From: Euptelea pleiosperma
Lineage: Eukaryota > Streptophyta > Magnoliopsida > Ranunculales > Eupteleaceae
DNA length: 64,000 nt
Assembly (NCBI GenBank): GCA_035048495.1
Contig: CM068548.1
Span: 12,203,464-12,267,463 of the forward strand
Direction: 5' to 3'
Position 1 is the first letter of the stretch; each line of letters begins with the position of its first letter. Below, piece by piece: positions 11,790-23,500 of the stretch. The position numbers and the translations under genes are program-made. Below the pieces are notes generated by a model. That model ran no database searches, was not told the DNA's origin, and worked only from the letters and a program-made list of their open reading frames with translations.

Positions 11790-13760
11790 ACTTCCCGATT
11801 GTGACAGCCTGACCATGGGTTCAAAAACACATATAATGTTTGACATGTGCTCTTGATAATCTTCCTGATGTGGACTTCCATTCTCCGATTACCTACCCCT
11901 CTAGCATTCCAATATAAAACTCTCATCGAGAAATAATTAACTACCCAATCGGGGATACAACCAAATCCAAAGCTACATCCCTACAGAATAAAGCCAAACA
12001 TTCCAATTTGAAGCCACCCACAAGTCACGCCAGATTTCCAAACTCAAGTATCCGAACCAGCCCACAAGGAAGCTAACAAACCAGCATCCAAACACTTGAG
12101 AGCAACAGCTCAAGAAATCACAATGAAAAACACCTCTCGACGCATCCTCACAACCTAGTAAGCCAAGACAGGGCAGCCTGTCAAACCCCAAGGCCCAAAG
12201 CACTCCCAAAGCCATTTGATTCATTTTACCAACTTGATTTTTGATAAATCCGTGGATCTAGAAATTCATTTCGGACAATTGAACCTTTTCAAACTATTTC
12301 TTTTTAAGAAAAAGATTTGTGTGAGTCAACCAATAGCTCCCAATACCAAGCCGTAAGGGATAACAAATACCACCTCTCGACACATCCTCACAACCTAGTA
12401 AGCAAGACAAAGCAGCCTGTCAAACCCCAAGGTCCAAAGCACTCCCAGAGCCATTTGACTCTTTTTACCAACTTGATTTTTGATAAATATGTGGATCTAA
12501 AAATTCATTTCGGACAATTGAACCTTTTCAAACTGTTTCTTTTTAAGAAAAAGATTTGTGTGAGTCAACCAATAGCTCCCAATACCGAGCCGTAAGGAAT
12601 AGCAAACACCACCTCTCGACGCATCCTCACAACCTAGTAAGCCAAGACAAAGCAGCCTGTCAAACCCCAGGGCCCAAAGCACTCCCAGAGCCATTTGACT
12701 CTTTTTACCAACTTGATTTTTGATAAATATGTGGATCTAGAAATTCATTTCGGGCAATTGAACCTTTTCAAACTGTTTCTTTTTAAGAAAAAGATTTGTG
12801 TGAGTCAACCAATAGCTCCCAATACCAAGTCGTAAGGGATAGCAAACACCCCACCAGCCCATACCTGAACACACAACTCCCAATCAAACATGACAAAACA
12901 AACCGAAAAAAAAAAAAAACTCCACAACCAAACCAAGGCAGCAAACCAGCTAGCAACTAGAATATCCACAATCATACCTGCATAATACTAAAAGCTCAAA
13001 CCCACCGCAAAGCACCGCCAGGAACTCACAACACCCAATCTGACTAAAATCACATCAACTTGCCAAAACCAAACATATTCTATTCAATCCATAAACACAC
13101 ATGAAATTAAAGTACTAAAAGAACATACCCAACTAGAGCCCAAGGGAAACCAAGCTCTAGATATCTTGAGGCCTAACCTCCTTGCCCCTATTCCATGTCG
13201 TAGGGGGAGGTTTGATGTAGATCATCATTCTTAAGCTTCTTCGTAAAAACAGTCCAGCCAACCTAGTTTTATGCTTCAAACTGCTCACCCCATTCCTAGA
13301 GTTTCTTAGCTTCATTGGTAACTTCCACCTGATCCAATTGAATTCCTTCCACTAAATCAGCAACATGCACAAGTATCTCAGGCACCACAAGAGTTCCTAG
13401 AACTTCAACATCTTGCAATTGAGTCTCAGGAACTACTGAACTTTCTTGAGATTTGGCATGCTCAATAGTCTCATACTCCTCAAATACAACTGCAACATTC
13501 ACATTTGTCTGCCGAATCTCCATCAATCTCCTCCAAATCGTCCTTGTATTCCTCAGAGGTAACTGTACCAACTTGATCCTCAAAGATATTCTTGTCCAAG
13601 GAGCCTACAGAACTTGTCATGGACTTAGGAACCAGAACTAGATCACCCACCTCAAGAGCTTGCATACCTTCTTGAATTATTGGGTGGCCCCTCTTATTGG
13701 ATTGACCCTTCTCAAAATTCACCTTCTTTGTGTTCTTTTTCTTTTTTCATCTTGCCATCT
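11790..13760 (-). pseudogene. LINE 5' half: ORF1-like region and start of endonuclease
   Basis: Read on the minus strand, about 11930-11830 encodes RVLYWNARGVGN followed by RRMEVHIRKII, the typical beginning of the plant L1 endonuclease domain. Upstream of it (13722-13296) lie two overlapping open frames rich in E, D and V, consistent with a decayed ORF1/linker region. The element then stops at about 11790, just before a foldback MITE, and no reverse transcriptase follows. Keeping the 5' rather than the 3' end is unusual for a LINE. The region also contains the 240-bp tandem triplication below. The ORF1 assignment is inference. Confidence 0.5.
12131..12849. repeat. 240-bp tandem repeat, three copies
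   Basis: Units start at about 12131, 12371 and 12610 with 'cacctctcga'; spacing is 240 then 239 bp. The copies differ by only a handful of substitutions and small indels, so the triplication is fairly recent. It sits inside the LINE-like region. Confidence 0.9.
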
Positions 13761-15258
13761 TGATTGTGCATGAATTAATTATATGTTGCATAAATTAACC
13801 TAATCTACAACTTCGTTAGATTTATAGTGTTTTTACTAATTAAAAATATAAAAAATTATTTAAGTGTTAATATGTTATAATTTTTTTAAGGGCTATAATT
13901 TATAATGTTGTACTTTCAAGCTAAGTCCAAGTGTTTGAGTTTGTGATAACCTGGCAAATTGTAATGGTTAACTTTATTTAGTTCAATACAAAATAGGATT
14001 CATGTTGCTAACCCCTAATATTGAGGCATGGGGTTGTGACCTTCGTACGTGTATTTGAAGGTACATTTCGATGGAATTAACTAAATTTTGAAAATATTTG
14101 GTGGTTATAACCATTTTCATTTGTTATTATGATTATTCTTAATAGTTAAACCATTAGTTTATCGACCCCAGTATGTATAGAACGTTATAGTCATTCATTT
14201 CCACACTACTATTTTGTATATTATGGTTTGATGGTTTACGGAGTTTGGTTCTATGCTTCTTTATTATTTTTTAAACTTTCCACAACATTTCCTTCATTTC
14301 TACGTTTGTTGAAATATTTGCACAAAATATTTTTATTTTGTCGAAATAAATTTAAAATCAAAATTTAAATAACTTGGTTGAAACATAGTATGGATTATAA
14401 AATTATCAGAACGTTTTTGGTCACTTGACAATAATTAAATTATGTTACAATAAAAATCGTCACATTTTGCACTAAAAAGGAATATTTGACATACCCCATG
14501 TACCCTTTGAAATCTGATAAACCCTCCCCAAAATTTGTAAAAGTTGACTTATCCCCCATGAGTCCGCTATCGTCTACAACTGTTGTTGACCCAAATTGAC
14601 TAATAATAGTTTTTTGAAAAGAATGAAAATACCCATTTTTTTTTCGACATTATAATTAGAATATGTGGGTTTGGGTCGAAACCCTAATCCCAAATCAAAT
14701 GGCTGTGGTGGTCGGGTGGCCATGAGACTCTGATAGGTTGGCAGCCAGCACCGATGACCAACCTACCAAAGTCTCTTGGCCAGCCAAACAACACTCCAAT
14801 GAGCATCTTTATTATACTCTTTTTTATTATTTAAATATATATTCTACTATATAAAGAGAGAATGCCCTTCTTGCATTAAAAACAGATGAAATCTCAAAAT
14901 TGTCCATACTTTGTCCAAAATGCCTTTTTATGTTTGTTTAATATTTTTAAGTTTTAAAATTTTAAGGGTACTTTATACTTTATCTACTTTTTTAGTCTTT
15001 ATGAGCAGTTGACGTCAGTACATTGCATCTCATTCAATATAAAAATAAAATAAAAAATCATTATGCTTAATATAACTCTCAAATTTCTTAAATTGACAAA
15101 CATCGCTTCTTTCATTTTTGAAATTTCTTAATTTATAGGGGTGCTTTGGTCATTCAATATTTTCACATTTCAGCCCATCTATAAAACATTTATTGAGCCC
15201 CCACATGAAACATAACGTTGTCGCTGAAAAAAAATTAGACGATGGTGCCCATCATTAA

Positions 15259-15583
15259 AGTTGATGATGGACCCACAGTGTGAGCCACATGGCACACTAT
15301 TAGAGGTTACTGACCGTATGGATGTTTGAGCCATCCCTAGGTAAACTTATATGACAAAAATAGGCATGACTAGTGATTTCTAACCTTTGAATTTGAGTAA
15401 CCAAAGTAATCTAGAAATCCACTGTTGAAAAATAATCCATGAAAAGGACTCTAATCCAACGGATATAATTTTATAATAAGGATGCATTTTGGTATGTACG
15501 TCCAACTATGGATGGCAAAACATCTATACGATCAATGGTTTCTAAGAGTGTGCCATGTGGCTCATAATATGGTCCATCATCAA
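15259..15583. mobile_element. Foldback MITE, family F1, copy b
   Basis: Ends are inverted copies of GTTGATGATGGACC, followed by gagccacatggcacact and gaccgtatggatgtttg on the left and their mirror on the right. The same terminal sequence recurs at 34576-34904. A partial, more decayed copy of the right half lies at about 15690-15890. Confidence 0.7.
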
Positions 15584-16253
15584 CGTAGATGTTAAAAAAA
15601 ACAAAACAAAAAAGATAGTTAATTATGTTATCCGTACATACTCATTATTAAAATATTAACAATCACACAATTCAAGAGCTAGCCATGGATGTTATCATGT
15701 TGCACAGTGGTGTTGTTTTGTCATTGGCCAAATAATACTCAAAATCCACGGTAAAAAACAAACCATGAAAAGGGATCTAATCCAATTGATAGAAATAACT
15801 AACCATGATAAATTTTTGTATGTAGGTCTACCTAGGGATGGGCGAGACATCTATACTGTCATCGATCTCTAAGAGTATGCCATGTGTAAGGTGGTGCACG
15901 TGGCGGCCCCCTAGTAATGTGTAAAAGGAAAAAAAATGAGTTGGGTGATGACATATGATAAACTAATTTAAGGGGATTTATAGCAAATTAAAGGTACAAG
16001 AAAATGAGAATTAAAAGAAATAAGAAAGGTTTCAAACTGGGAAATAACCCAGATGAGTTGTTTTAAAATATTTCTCTCCTTTGTTGGGTTTTTAAATTGC
16101 TCATCGGAGTGGTGCCCGATTGACCATCACAGTCATTTGATTTGGGTCAAGGGTCAATGACTGTGGATTGGGTCATGAGATAATTGTGGTGGGATATGTC
16201 AAATTTCAAAGATAACATGGTAAAATTGCCCCCCCCCCCCCAAATAAATAAAT

Positions 16254-16887
16254 AATAATAACGGAAAATTTTATAAATTTAAATATATTTACGAAAACAA
16301 AATAAACTTTCTGACATTATTAAAGCTGAAAAAAGGCTGACACAGACGCCCTTTAAAAGGGCGTTTGCCTGTAGAGGCATAAAACTTCTGTCACAATATT
16401 AGTCACGTAGCACATTCTAAGTGGACGCTGACCTTATGGATGTTTGGCCACTCACTAGGTGGATATACACACCAAAAATAAACATCATCAGTGATTTATA
16501 AGCTCTGGATTGAAGTTATTTTCATGGATTCATTTTAACAGTAGGAATTTGAGTGCAAAGATCCAAAGGTTGTAAATTACTAATCAGGCTGATTTTTGGT
16601 TTGCAGGTCCACCTAGAGCCAAACATCCATACAGTCAGTGTCCACTAAGACTTTGACACGTGGCTCGTATTGTGACATAAGTTTTACGCCTATGAGCAAA
16701 CGCCCTTTAAAGAGTGCTTGTCAGCTTTTTTCAATTCTAATTTTTGTCGGATAGAGACGCCCTTTCAAAGGGTGTTTTGTTATTTTTTTTTGTAAATGTC
16801 TCTTTTTTGTGTGAACGTCAGAAAGTTGTTTTTTTTTTGCAAATATATTTAAATTTATTTTCGTTTATGAAATTTTCCGTAATAATA
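16254..16887. mobile_element. Long-inverted-repeat element with nested MITE
   Basis: The left arm (about 16254-16370) and the right arm (about 16700-16887) are imperfect reverse complements sharing 'ataacggaaaattt', 'aaatttaaatatattt', 'aactttctgac' and the 'gcaaacgcccttt' block. Palindromic 'acgcccttt/aaagggcgt' words recur three times. The centre is filled by the foldback MITE at 16376-16690. Long arms suggest a Mutator-like element; no target duplication was pinned down. Confidence 0.6.
16376..16690. mobile_element. Foldback MITE, family F1, copy d (nested)
   Basis: Terminal inverted repeats read GGCATAAAACTTCTGTCACA at the left and, reversed, GGCGTAAAACTTATGTCACA at the right. Inside are the family motifs gaccttatggatgtttggcc and its mirror. 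It occupies the centre of the larger inverted repeat 16254-16887. Confidence 0.75.
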
Positions 16888-16979
16888 ACAAAACAAGAAA
16901 AAAAAAAGGGGGAAAAAATGTGTCAAAAAGATCTTAAAATATTTATTTTTTGGCGCAAACACCATCCAAACAAGCCCCA

Positions 16980-17191
16980 ACTCTCTTTCTCTCTCTGTCA
17001 GAGACTCCGAAATAAGACTTCTCCGCGCTGTTCATTCTCAATTAATAACTTTCTTCGCCGATCCTTCGATATCACAAGTGAAAAAAGGGGAAAAACACAC
17101 TCTGAAATCTAATCTCCCATTGGAATCCCTAATTTTCCCAAAACCATATATTTTAATCTCGCTTCAACGACGATCAATCGCTTTTACTTCG
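16980..17191 (+). other. Probable 5' UTR exon of the large plant-specific gene
   Basis: A CT-rich leader ends in a strong donor, TTCG|GTAAGTTCG, at 17191/17192. The matching acceptor is TTTGCAG at 20364-20370, giving a 3.2-kb 5' UTR intron before the start codon at 20508. The transcription start is not known; a TTTGGCGC word at 16949-16956 fits the E2F consensus but a single match is weak. Confidence 0.5.
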
Positions 17192-20100
17192 GTAAGTTCG
17201 CTTTGATTCTTGCATTCGCAATGTTGTTGCAGCTATTTTTCAATTCCTTAAATGCGTGGGGATTTTGTTCGTTGTGATTTTGGTTTTGATCTTGGTTTAT
17301 CTACTTGCTTACTTGTTTTCGATTCGTTTCATGTAGGGTTTTAGCTGCAAGTTGTATTTAATCTTCAATCTAGCAGTTTAGGTCTGTTAATGCTAATATA
17401 GATCATTAATTATATGTCTTAGGCCTACGGCGATTTGAATTTTATTTTATTTTTTCCTCTGCTCATGAATTACGTAGAGTACTTTGCTGAATTGGACAAT
17501 TTACCATTGAAGTTGAATCCTTGTAATGGTTACAGAGCTGTCGATTTTCAGAGGCTTAATATTCGGTGACGTGTCTGAGGTTTCCATTACAGTACGAAAA
17601 TCACATCTTTTCCGAATCATGACGAATAGAGGGAAAAAAGGAAAATATGGCATCTAAATCCTTTGAAGTTATGGTATAGTAAAAAAGAAGACTAAGGAAC
17701 TGAACAGATTGACTTCAGTTTGCAAAAATGATATGGGCATGATCTTGTGCACCTGAACTCCGAAATGACCATCCAAAAAATCAACCAAGGATTTGTTTTT
17801 ATTCAAACACACTTAATGGAATAGGAAAAAAGAACATATCTGTGCACCAGTAAATGCACGTGGAATGTCTGACACCCTTTTGCAAGAGTATGATTTCCTA
17901 AACCTATTTTTTACTAAGGCATCCAAACTGGAAGGGTTTCCTACATACCATTATAGAAACCTAAATTCCTACTCCGTAAAACAAATTACAACTTGTATTT
18001 CTTATAAGAAATGACCCATTCAAATAGAAAGTAATAATTTGTACCTTTGAGGAGCTCTATGACTTCTCAACTCTTGGATTAGTTGCTAGTTAGAATATCT
18101 TGCTAGTTAAGGATTCTGAGTTCAACTCTACTTGGGGCCACCCCCTGGAAGAGTAGCAATAAGTGGTTCTCAGTCCACGTCAAAACACTCCCAGAACACT
18201 TGGCATGAGTGGAGGGGTGACTAGCGTGTCCTGGGGGACTAGCCGCGTGCTCTAAGAGGCCTGGATACCCTTGGTTAAAAAAAAAAAATCCTCGTCTTTC
18301 CTTCTTCATTTTGATATTCTTGCACCTAATCTCCAATGGGTAAGAAACAGTGGCGGAGCCAGGGGTGGCAGTTGCCCCCTCTCAACTATGAAAATACATT
18401 AAGATATATATATTTTGCCAAAACTACCTGACTACCTGATTTAGAGAAAATCCCCCCCCCCCCCCCCCCCCCACCTTTTACATTTTCCGAGACAGTAGAG
18501 TTGCTTCCACTACTCCACAGCTTTCCTCAAGGTTCAACAATGTATGCAAGATAACCAACACTTGAAAACTTCTCAAGTTCTAACTTCTAAATCTTTTTTG
18601 CAAACTCCAATTTATTTTTCGCCCTCCTGTAGAGAAAATAGGCAGATCTGGGAGTCATTTTAAAGCTATACCCAAAATATTGAACTCACAATAGCTTTAA
18701 ATCTTGAACTCATCAAGATTCAACAACTGTCCTCAACCCATGGAGGTAAAGGTCTAGTATTTGCAGGTTTGAAGAACCAACACCGCTCAAAGATAATCCA
18801 TTAAGCAATGCGAACACCATCTATGCTATTTGTAAAAGCAAGACTGTTCTTTCCAAAATGCACGTTCCAATTGCTTTCTCGATTTCGATCTCGTCTTCAT
18901 CTGGTGATGAGGATCCGTTCCTATGAAAGTCCAAATATGACTACCTTGATGATACATATGCTACCAGTGTCTGTTTTCTCTAGCAACCATTTTCAAATCA
19001 AGTTTCTGATGCCACAGATTGCCCTCTCATGGATTGAGTTCTATATGCCAATGATCTTCTCATGTGGGTTGATTTGGGATTAAATTCTTTCCTTATGGAT
19101 TGCTTGCCTCTGATTTCAGTAGTTGGAATTTTTTTTCTACGTTCCAGTACTTCTTGTAATGAGATTCTGTAAGCTCCAATGACACAAATAATTCTATTTA
19201 ATTACTGATCATTGAACCAAAAGAGCCTAAATCCTTTTGAAAGAGTTCCAAGATTGTTTCCAATCCTATGGGTGGGCTACAATTCAGAAAGAGTTCCAAA
19301 ATTACTCTGTTTCTGATATTGAAGCCAATTGACAAGCTGCTATTTGTGAGTGCTTAATATTTAAAGAAGAGAGCCGAAATAGAAGCCGGAGAAAGGATCT
19401 AAAATTGAGCTTTGATGGGTGCCTTCGAGGTGATACCCGCTTCTGGGTGGTGGCTTGGGGAGTATATTTAGAGACAGCAAAATTGTGATCCAAAGAACTT
19501 TCTTTGGTCCAATCAGCATAAGAGACTGAAGTGAAGTGTAGGCAAGAGCCCCTTCTGGAAGGCCTAAAGATCTTCTGTAGGGGTCTCAGTTGTTTTTTTG
19601 GAGGTGGAATTGGATTCTATTACTAATATTGGTAGGATGTTGGCTGCTTCAGATGGTCTTGAAGACTTCAACATTGTCGACAAAAGTAAATATTTTAGTA
19701 GACGTCCTAAATTCCTAATATCTTGTACAGGCATACTCCCCAGAAATGTCAAGGAGGATGCTGGGCCATTGCTAAAGAAGGTCTCCATATGCAATCTGTG
19801 ATATATGTAATTGTTGCATACATGAAGTGGTTGGTTGCTTCCCTTTTTTCATGGTTTTATAACATATGCTTTTACTTACACTGTTGTATCAGATCTCCGA
19901 GGAAAACCCACTGATTAACCAATGCAACTGTTGTTGCTAAACACACTTTATTGGATAGAAAAAATCTCCTTGCACTACTAAAATACTATGAAACATCTTA
20001 CAACCCCTTTACAAATGGGGGTGTGGAGTGTATTTTATCTCAATTTACTGAATCTGAGGAGTAATTTCCACCCTCTCCAAACAAGTAAACTTGTTAATGT

Positions 20101-20370
20101 TTCTATAAAAAGTTTGCCATTATTATAAAAGGACTTCTACTTCCAGAATTCTTGGATTTAGAAATTTTATTACAGTTGCTTTTCGGCATTTGCTCTGTGA
20201 ATTGATCTATAGCTAGTCTTGTTTGTGCATTATTTTTCCGCTCATTATTGGTTTTGCCAGCTCTGGTCTTATTTGTGCATTTGGTTGCTTTGAATGACTT
20301 GTGGATTTTAGATGTTCCATTTCAGTTTGAATTGGATTTGGTGATATCCTTTGCGTTTTATCCTTTGCAG
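17192..20370 (+). other. Long 5' UTR intron; no gene inside
   Basis: Between the donor at 17192 and the acceptor at 20370 I see no coding sequence that resembles a known family. It holds a SINE-like element (18072-18288), a 21-nt C-run at 18452-18472 and AT-rich sequence. Confidence 0.5.
18072..18288 (+). mobile_element. SINE-like element (tentative)
   Basis: A 'ttggattagttgctagtt' stretch followed by 'gagttcaactct' resembles degenerate A and B boxes. A GC-richer body ends in a 12-nt A-run at 18277-18288. No clear target duplication was found, so this is less secure than the SINE at 11302. Confidence 0.35.
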
Positions 20371-20507
20371 GTGTGCCTATAGCAGTTTATGCTGTCACTG
20401 TCTTTAGGATTCAAATTCGGCCATCATGTGCGGTGGTTCTATGCATTTGTCATATATCATATTGTTTTTTGGAATTGTAAGTCTGAGGACTTGGAGAAAT
20501 TAATGTA

Positions 20508-23500
20508 ATGGCAGCCAGCAGCAAATTTGATCTGTCTTCTGCTAGCCCAGATAGGCCAGCTTACCCTAGTGGGCAGCGCGGAGCCTACACAGCTGCTTCG
20601 TTGGACAGGTTGGGCAGTTTCCGAGAGGGAATGGAGAATCGTTTCCTTTCGGCACTTCCGAGCATTTCAAGAAGTGGTTCCACATTATCGCAGGGAGACA
20701 TGATTAATCTTTTCCACGGTTTGCTTTTTGATATGAAACTGATGGCTGCTGATCAGAAGTTCCCTAAGCAAGGGGAACTTAAAAGAGCCATAACTGCTGC
20801 TCTTGGCATTTCACCTGATGAGTCCTCTTCAAATAGCAAGCTGCTATCAATGTCCTCTGTGGAGGAGCTCAAACGGTTCAAGGCTAGCCTCCATGACAGC
20901 TCTATGAGGGCCAGGTAATTCTTCCTTTGTTTGCATTTATGTTTAGAGATCTTGGTCGTTTTTATTGAAGTGTCTGACTTAGCAGGGATCGAGTGAAAAC
21001 CTGGAATGAATCTATATCCAAATTAGATAAGTATTTCCCAAGCAATCTGTCAAGGAAGCGATCTCGATCTGATGCTCTATTGAGCGACCGGTCACATGCT
21101 TCATTACCAGGTGATCGGTCAATCCCGGGAGGAAGCGCAGCTAAGATGGGAACCCAGAGTCATGTCATCTCAAGTGGTTTTGAACTTGAGCCGCAGAAGT
21201 CAGAAGAGAGGACCAAGAATGCTGTTCCCAATAAACGCATCAGGACCTCTATGGTGGATGTACGCATCAGGACCTCTATGCTTCTATTTGTATCTTTATG
21301 GGATTATGTTTGTTGATGTTCTATTTCCTCATGCATTGTATATGATAACTTACTCATGTGATTTGTAACGATTAAACTAGTGGTTATAGATGTTTGTGGA
21401 TTGAGGTATAATTTCTGTTTTTATACTGCTTTGCCACGATCATCTAATGTTTGTATTCGCCCTCTTATGTTGATGTGACATGGATACTACATCTTCCAGA
21501 AAACTATGTGTCATAGTGCTGGAAATATGCATCAGGCACTCCTCGAATTGGTTGTTAGAACAAAATTTGAACTTGTTTTCTTCTCACTTTTGTTTTCTGG
21601 TATTATTTGTTGCTAAAGGTATATGTTTATGTATTTATGATTATACACTAGTGCTTTTATATACTTCTTAATTTCATGAGTTATAATGTCAGCATTGAAT
21701 GGACAAATCAGCATGTTATATATCCTAGTGCCACTATGCCGGACCTTTGTGTCTGTCTGAGACTCCAAGGCAGAAGTTAATGTGCTCGCTACACAGTTGT
21801 TCCAATTTCATTTCCACCTGTACCCTGTTTCCTGTAGTTGCACATTGCTTTTGTTTTTCTTGGTTCAGTGCTTTTTCTTTCTTTCTTTTAACTAAAATCT
21901 CATGCTAGGTACTATTTCAAAGTTATTCGTGGAGACTTACATTTGGATTCTGATTGATCTAGATGGATGTACGAGCTAATGCTCTTGCCGGCCATCTGTG
22001 GCCATGGATAGAGAGAGAGAAATGTTCAGACTTGCAAGTAGTGGTGCTGTTCAATCTGAAGAAAAGGATCGACCATTATCCATTGGTGTGGATGGTTGGG
22101 AGAAGTCAAAAATGAGGAAGAAGCGTTCTGGGATAAAGTCAGATGTTTCTACTAGTACAGCATTGACAAGACCTCTTGATGGCGATCGGGAATCAAAACG
22201 GAGTATGCAGCAAAGGCTCAGTAATGATGCCCGATCAAGGTTGAGTAATGCCCATGGCTTCAGGTGCAGTTTTCTTATATGCTACAACTCGTACATCACC
22301 CCCAGTGACTTTAAACTTTTCAGCAAAATAACATTTGTTGGATGTGTGGAGTGATTAAAGATTTAAAGTTTTATATTTCACTCTTTTCTGTTTGAGCTTA
22401 GTGATACAAATATAACTGTCAACCAGTAATGTTCATTAACACAATCTCATTGGAGATGTTTGTGGAGCTGACAACTCCGGACCTGTTTCAGGATGAGTGA
22501 TGATGCTGCTCATTTTATTTCCAATTTCATTGATTTCAGAGTGCATTTTTGTTCACTTGCTTTAGTGATCCATCTCGGTCACTAAAGTCTCTACGCTCGA
22601 CAAGTATCCATGACACCCTAACAAGACTGTTTTCCGAAAAAAATGTAAGTTTCAAAATTTAAAGCAAGGGTTTTCATGGTACGTGTCAAGTGTAAAGGCT
22701 TCAGTGACCGAAATGGGTCACTAAAGCAAGTGAACAAAATTGGACTTTTGATTTTACAGAGAGAGAGAGAGGAAACTTGTCTAATGGAAGACATGCCTTA
22801 GATAGAATTGAATGGAGGAGCAGGTTTGTGTAGCCAATCTCATGAGATAAGGCTCATGATGAGGATGATTGTGGAAATTATAACTGGAATCATGGGGTCT
22901 GGGTTCTGAATTTATGCATTTGAGGTTCTTTCTAATTGCATATTTAGTTCTATCATTCTATGCACTATGTATTGATGTTACCATAGATTAGACTTAGAAA
23001 TGGTTATCTCTCTTTGGTTTTGCTTGTTAGTTATTACCTTAACAACTCCAGTTTTCTACAGAAAGACACGTGGAAGGTTGTAGGAAGAGTAATAAACCAC
23101 TTATTGGTAACATTGTAAATTTTCTTCTATGTTGTATGAGAGTCTTCCGATTTTTCATGCATGTTTTTCTTTTTATTTGAAGTGTCATTTAGTGAATTTT
23201 TAAAATGTATTTAACTTCTTTAACATAAATTTTCTTTCAAGTGAATTTCTCCATTCATATGCTCCTACGTTTTGGTTTTTTCATTTGGAAGTATTTTAGT
23301 GTACAGGTCGGGACCTGCTAATGGAGCTGCGGGAGTTGGAAAACTGGATATAACCTCTCAACAAACTGGCCTTGGCATGCGTTCCACACCTAGGACTGAC
23401 CCGGATAATGGTTCTATTCTCAATGATAGAAGAGATCGTCCAGTTGGTTCAGATAAGGAAAGGGTCAATCTTAAAGCCATTAATAAGTATGCAAAACATC

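Noticed and set aside
14853..15220. Possible Helitron starting 'tctactatataaagaga'
   Set aside because: The start is suggestive, but I could not find the hairpin plus CTRR end.
16949..16956. E2F-type site TTTGGCGC upstream of the large gene
   Set aside because: A single 8-bp match next to a transposon arm is not enough to call a regulatory site.
16744..17112. 122-codon plus-strand open frame
   Set aside because: It runs through the right arm of an inverted-repeat element and a CT-rich leader, and its residue pattern is low-complexity with no family match.
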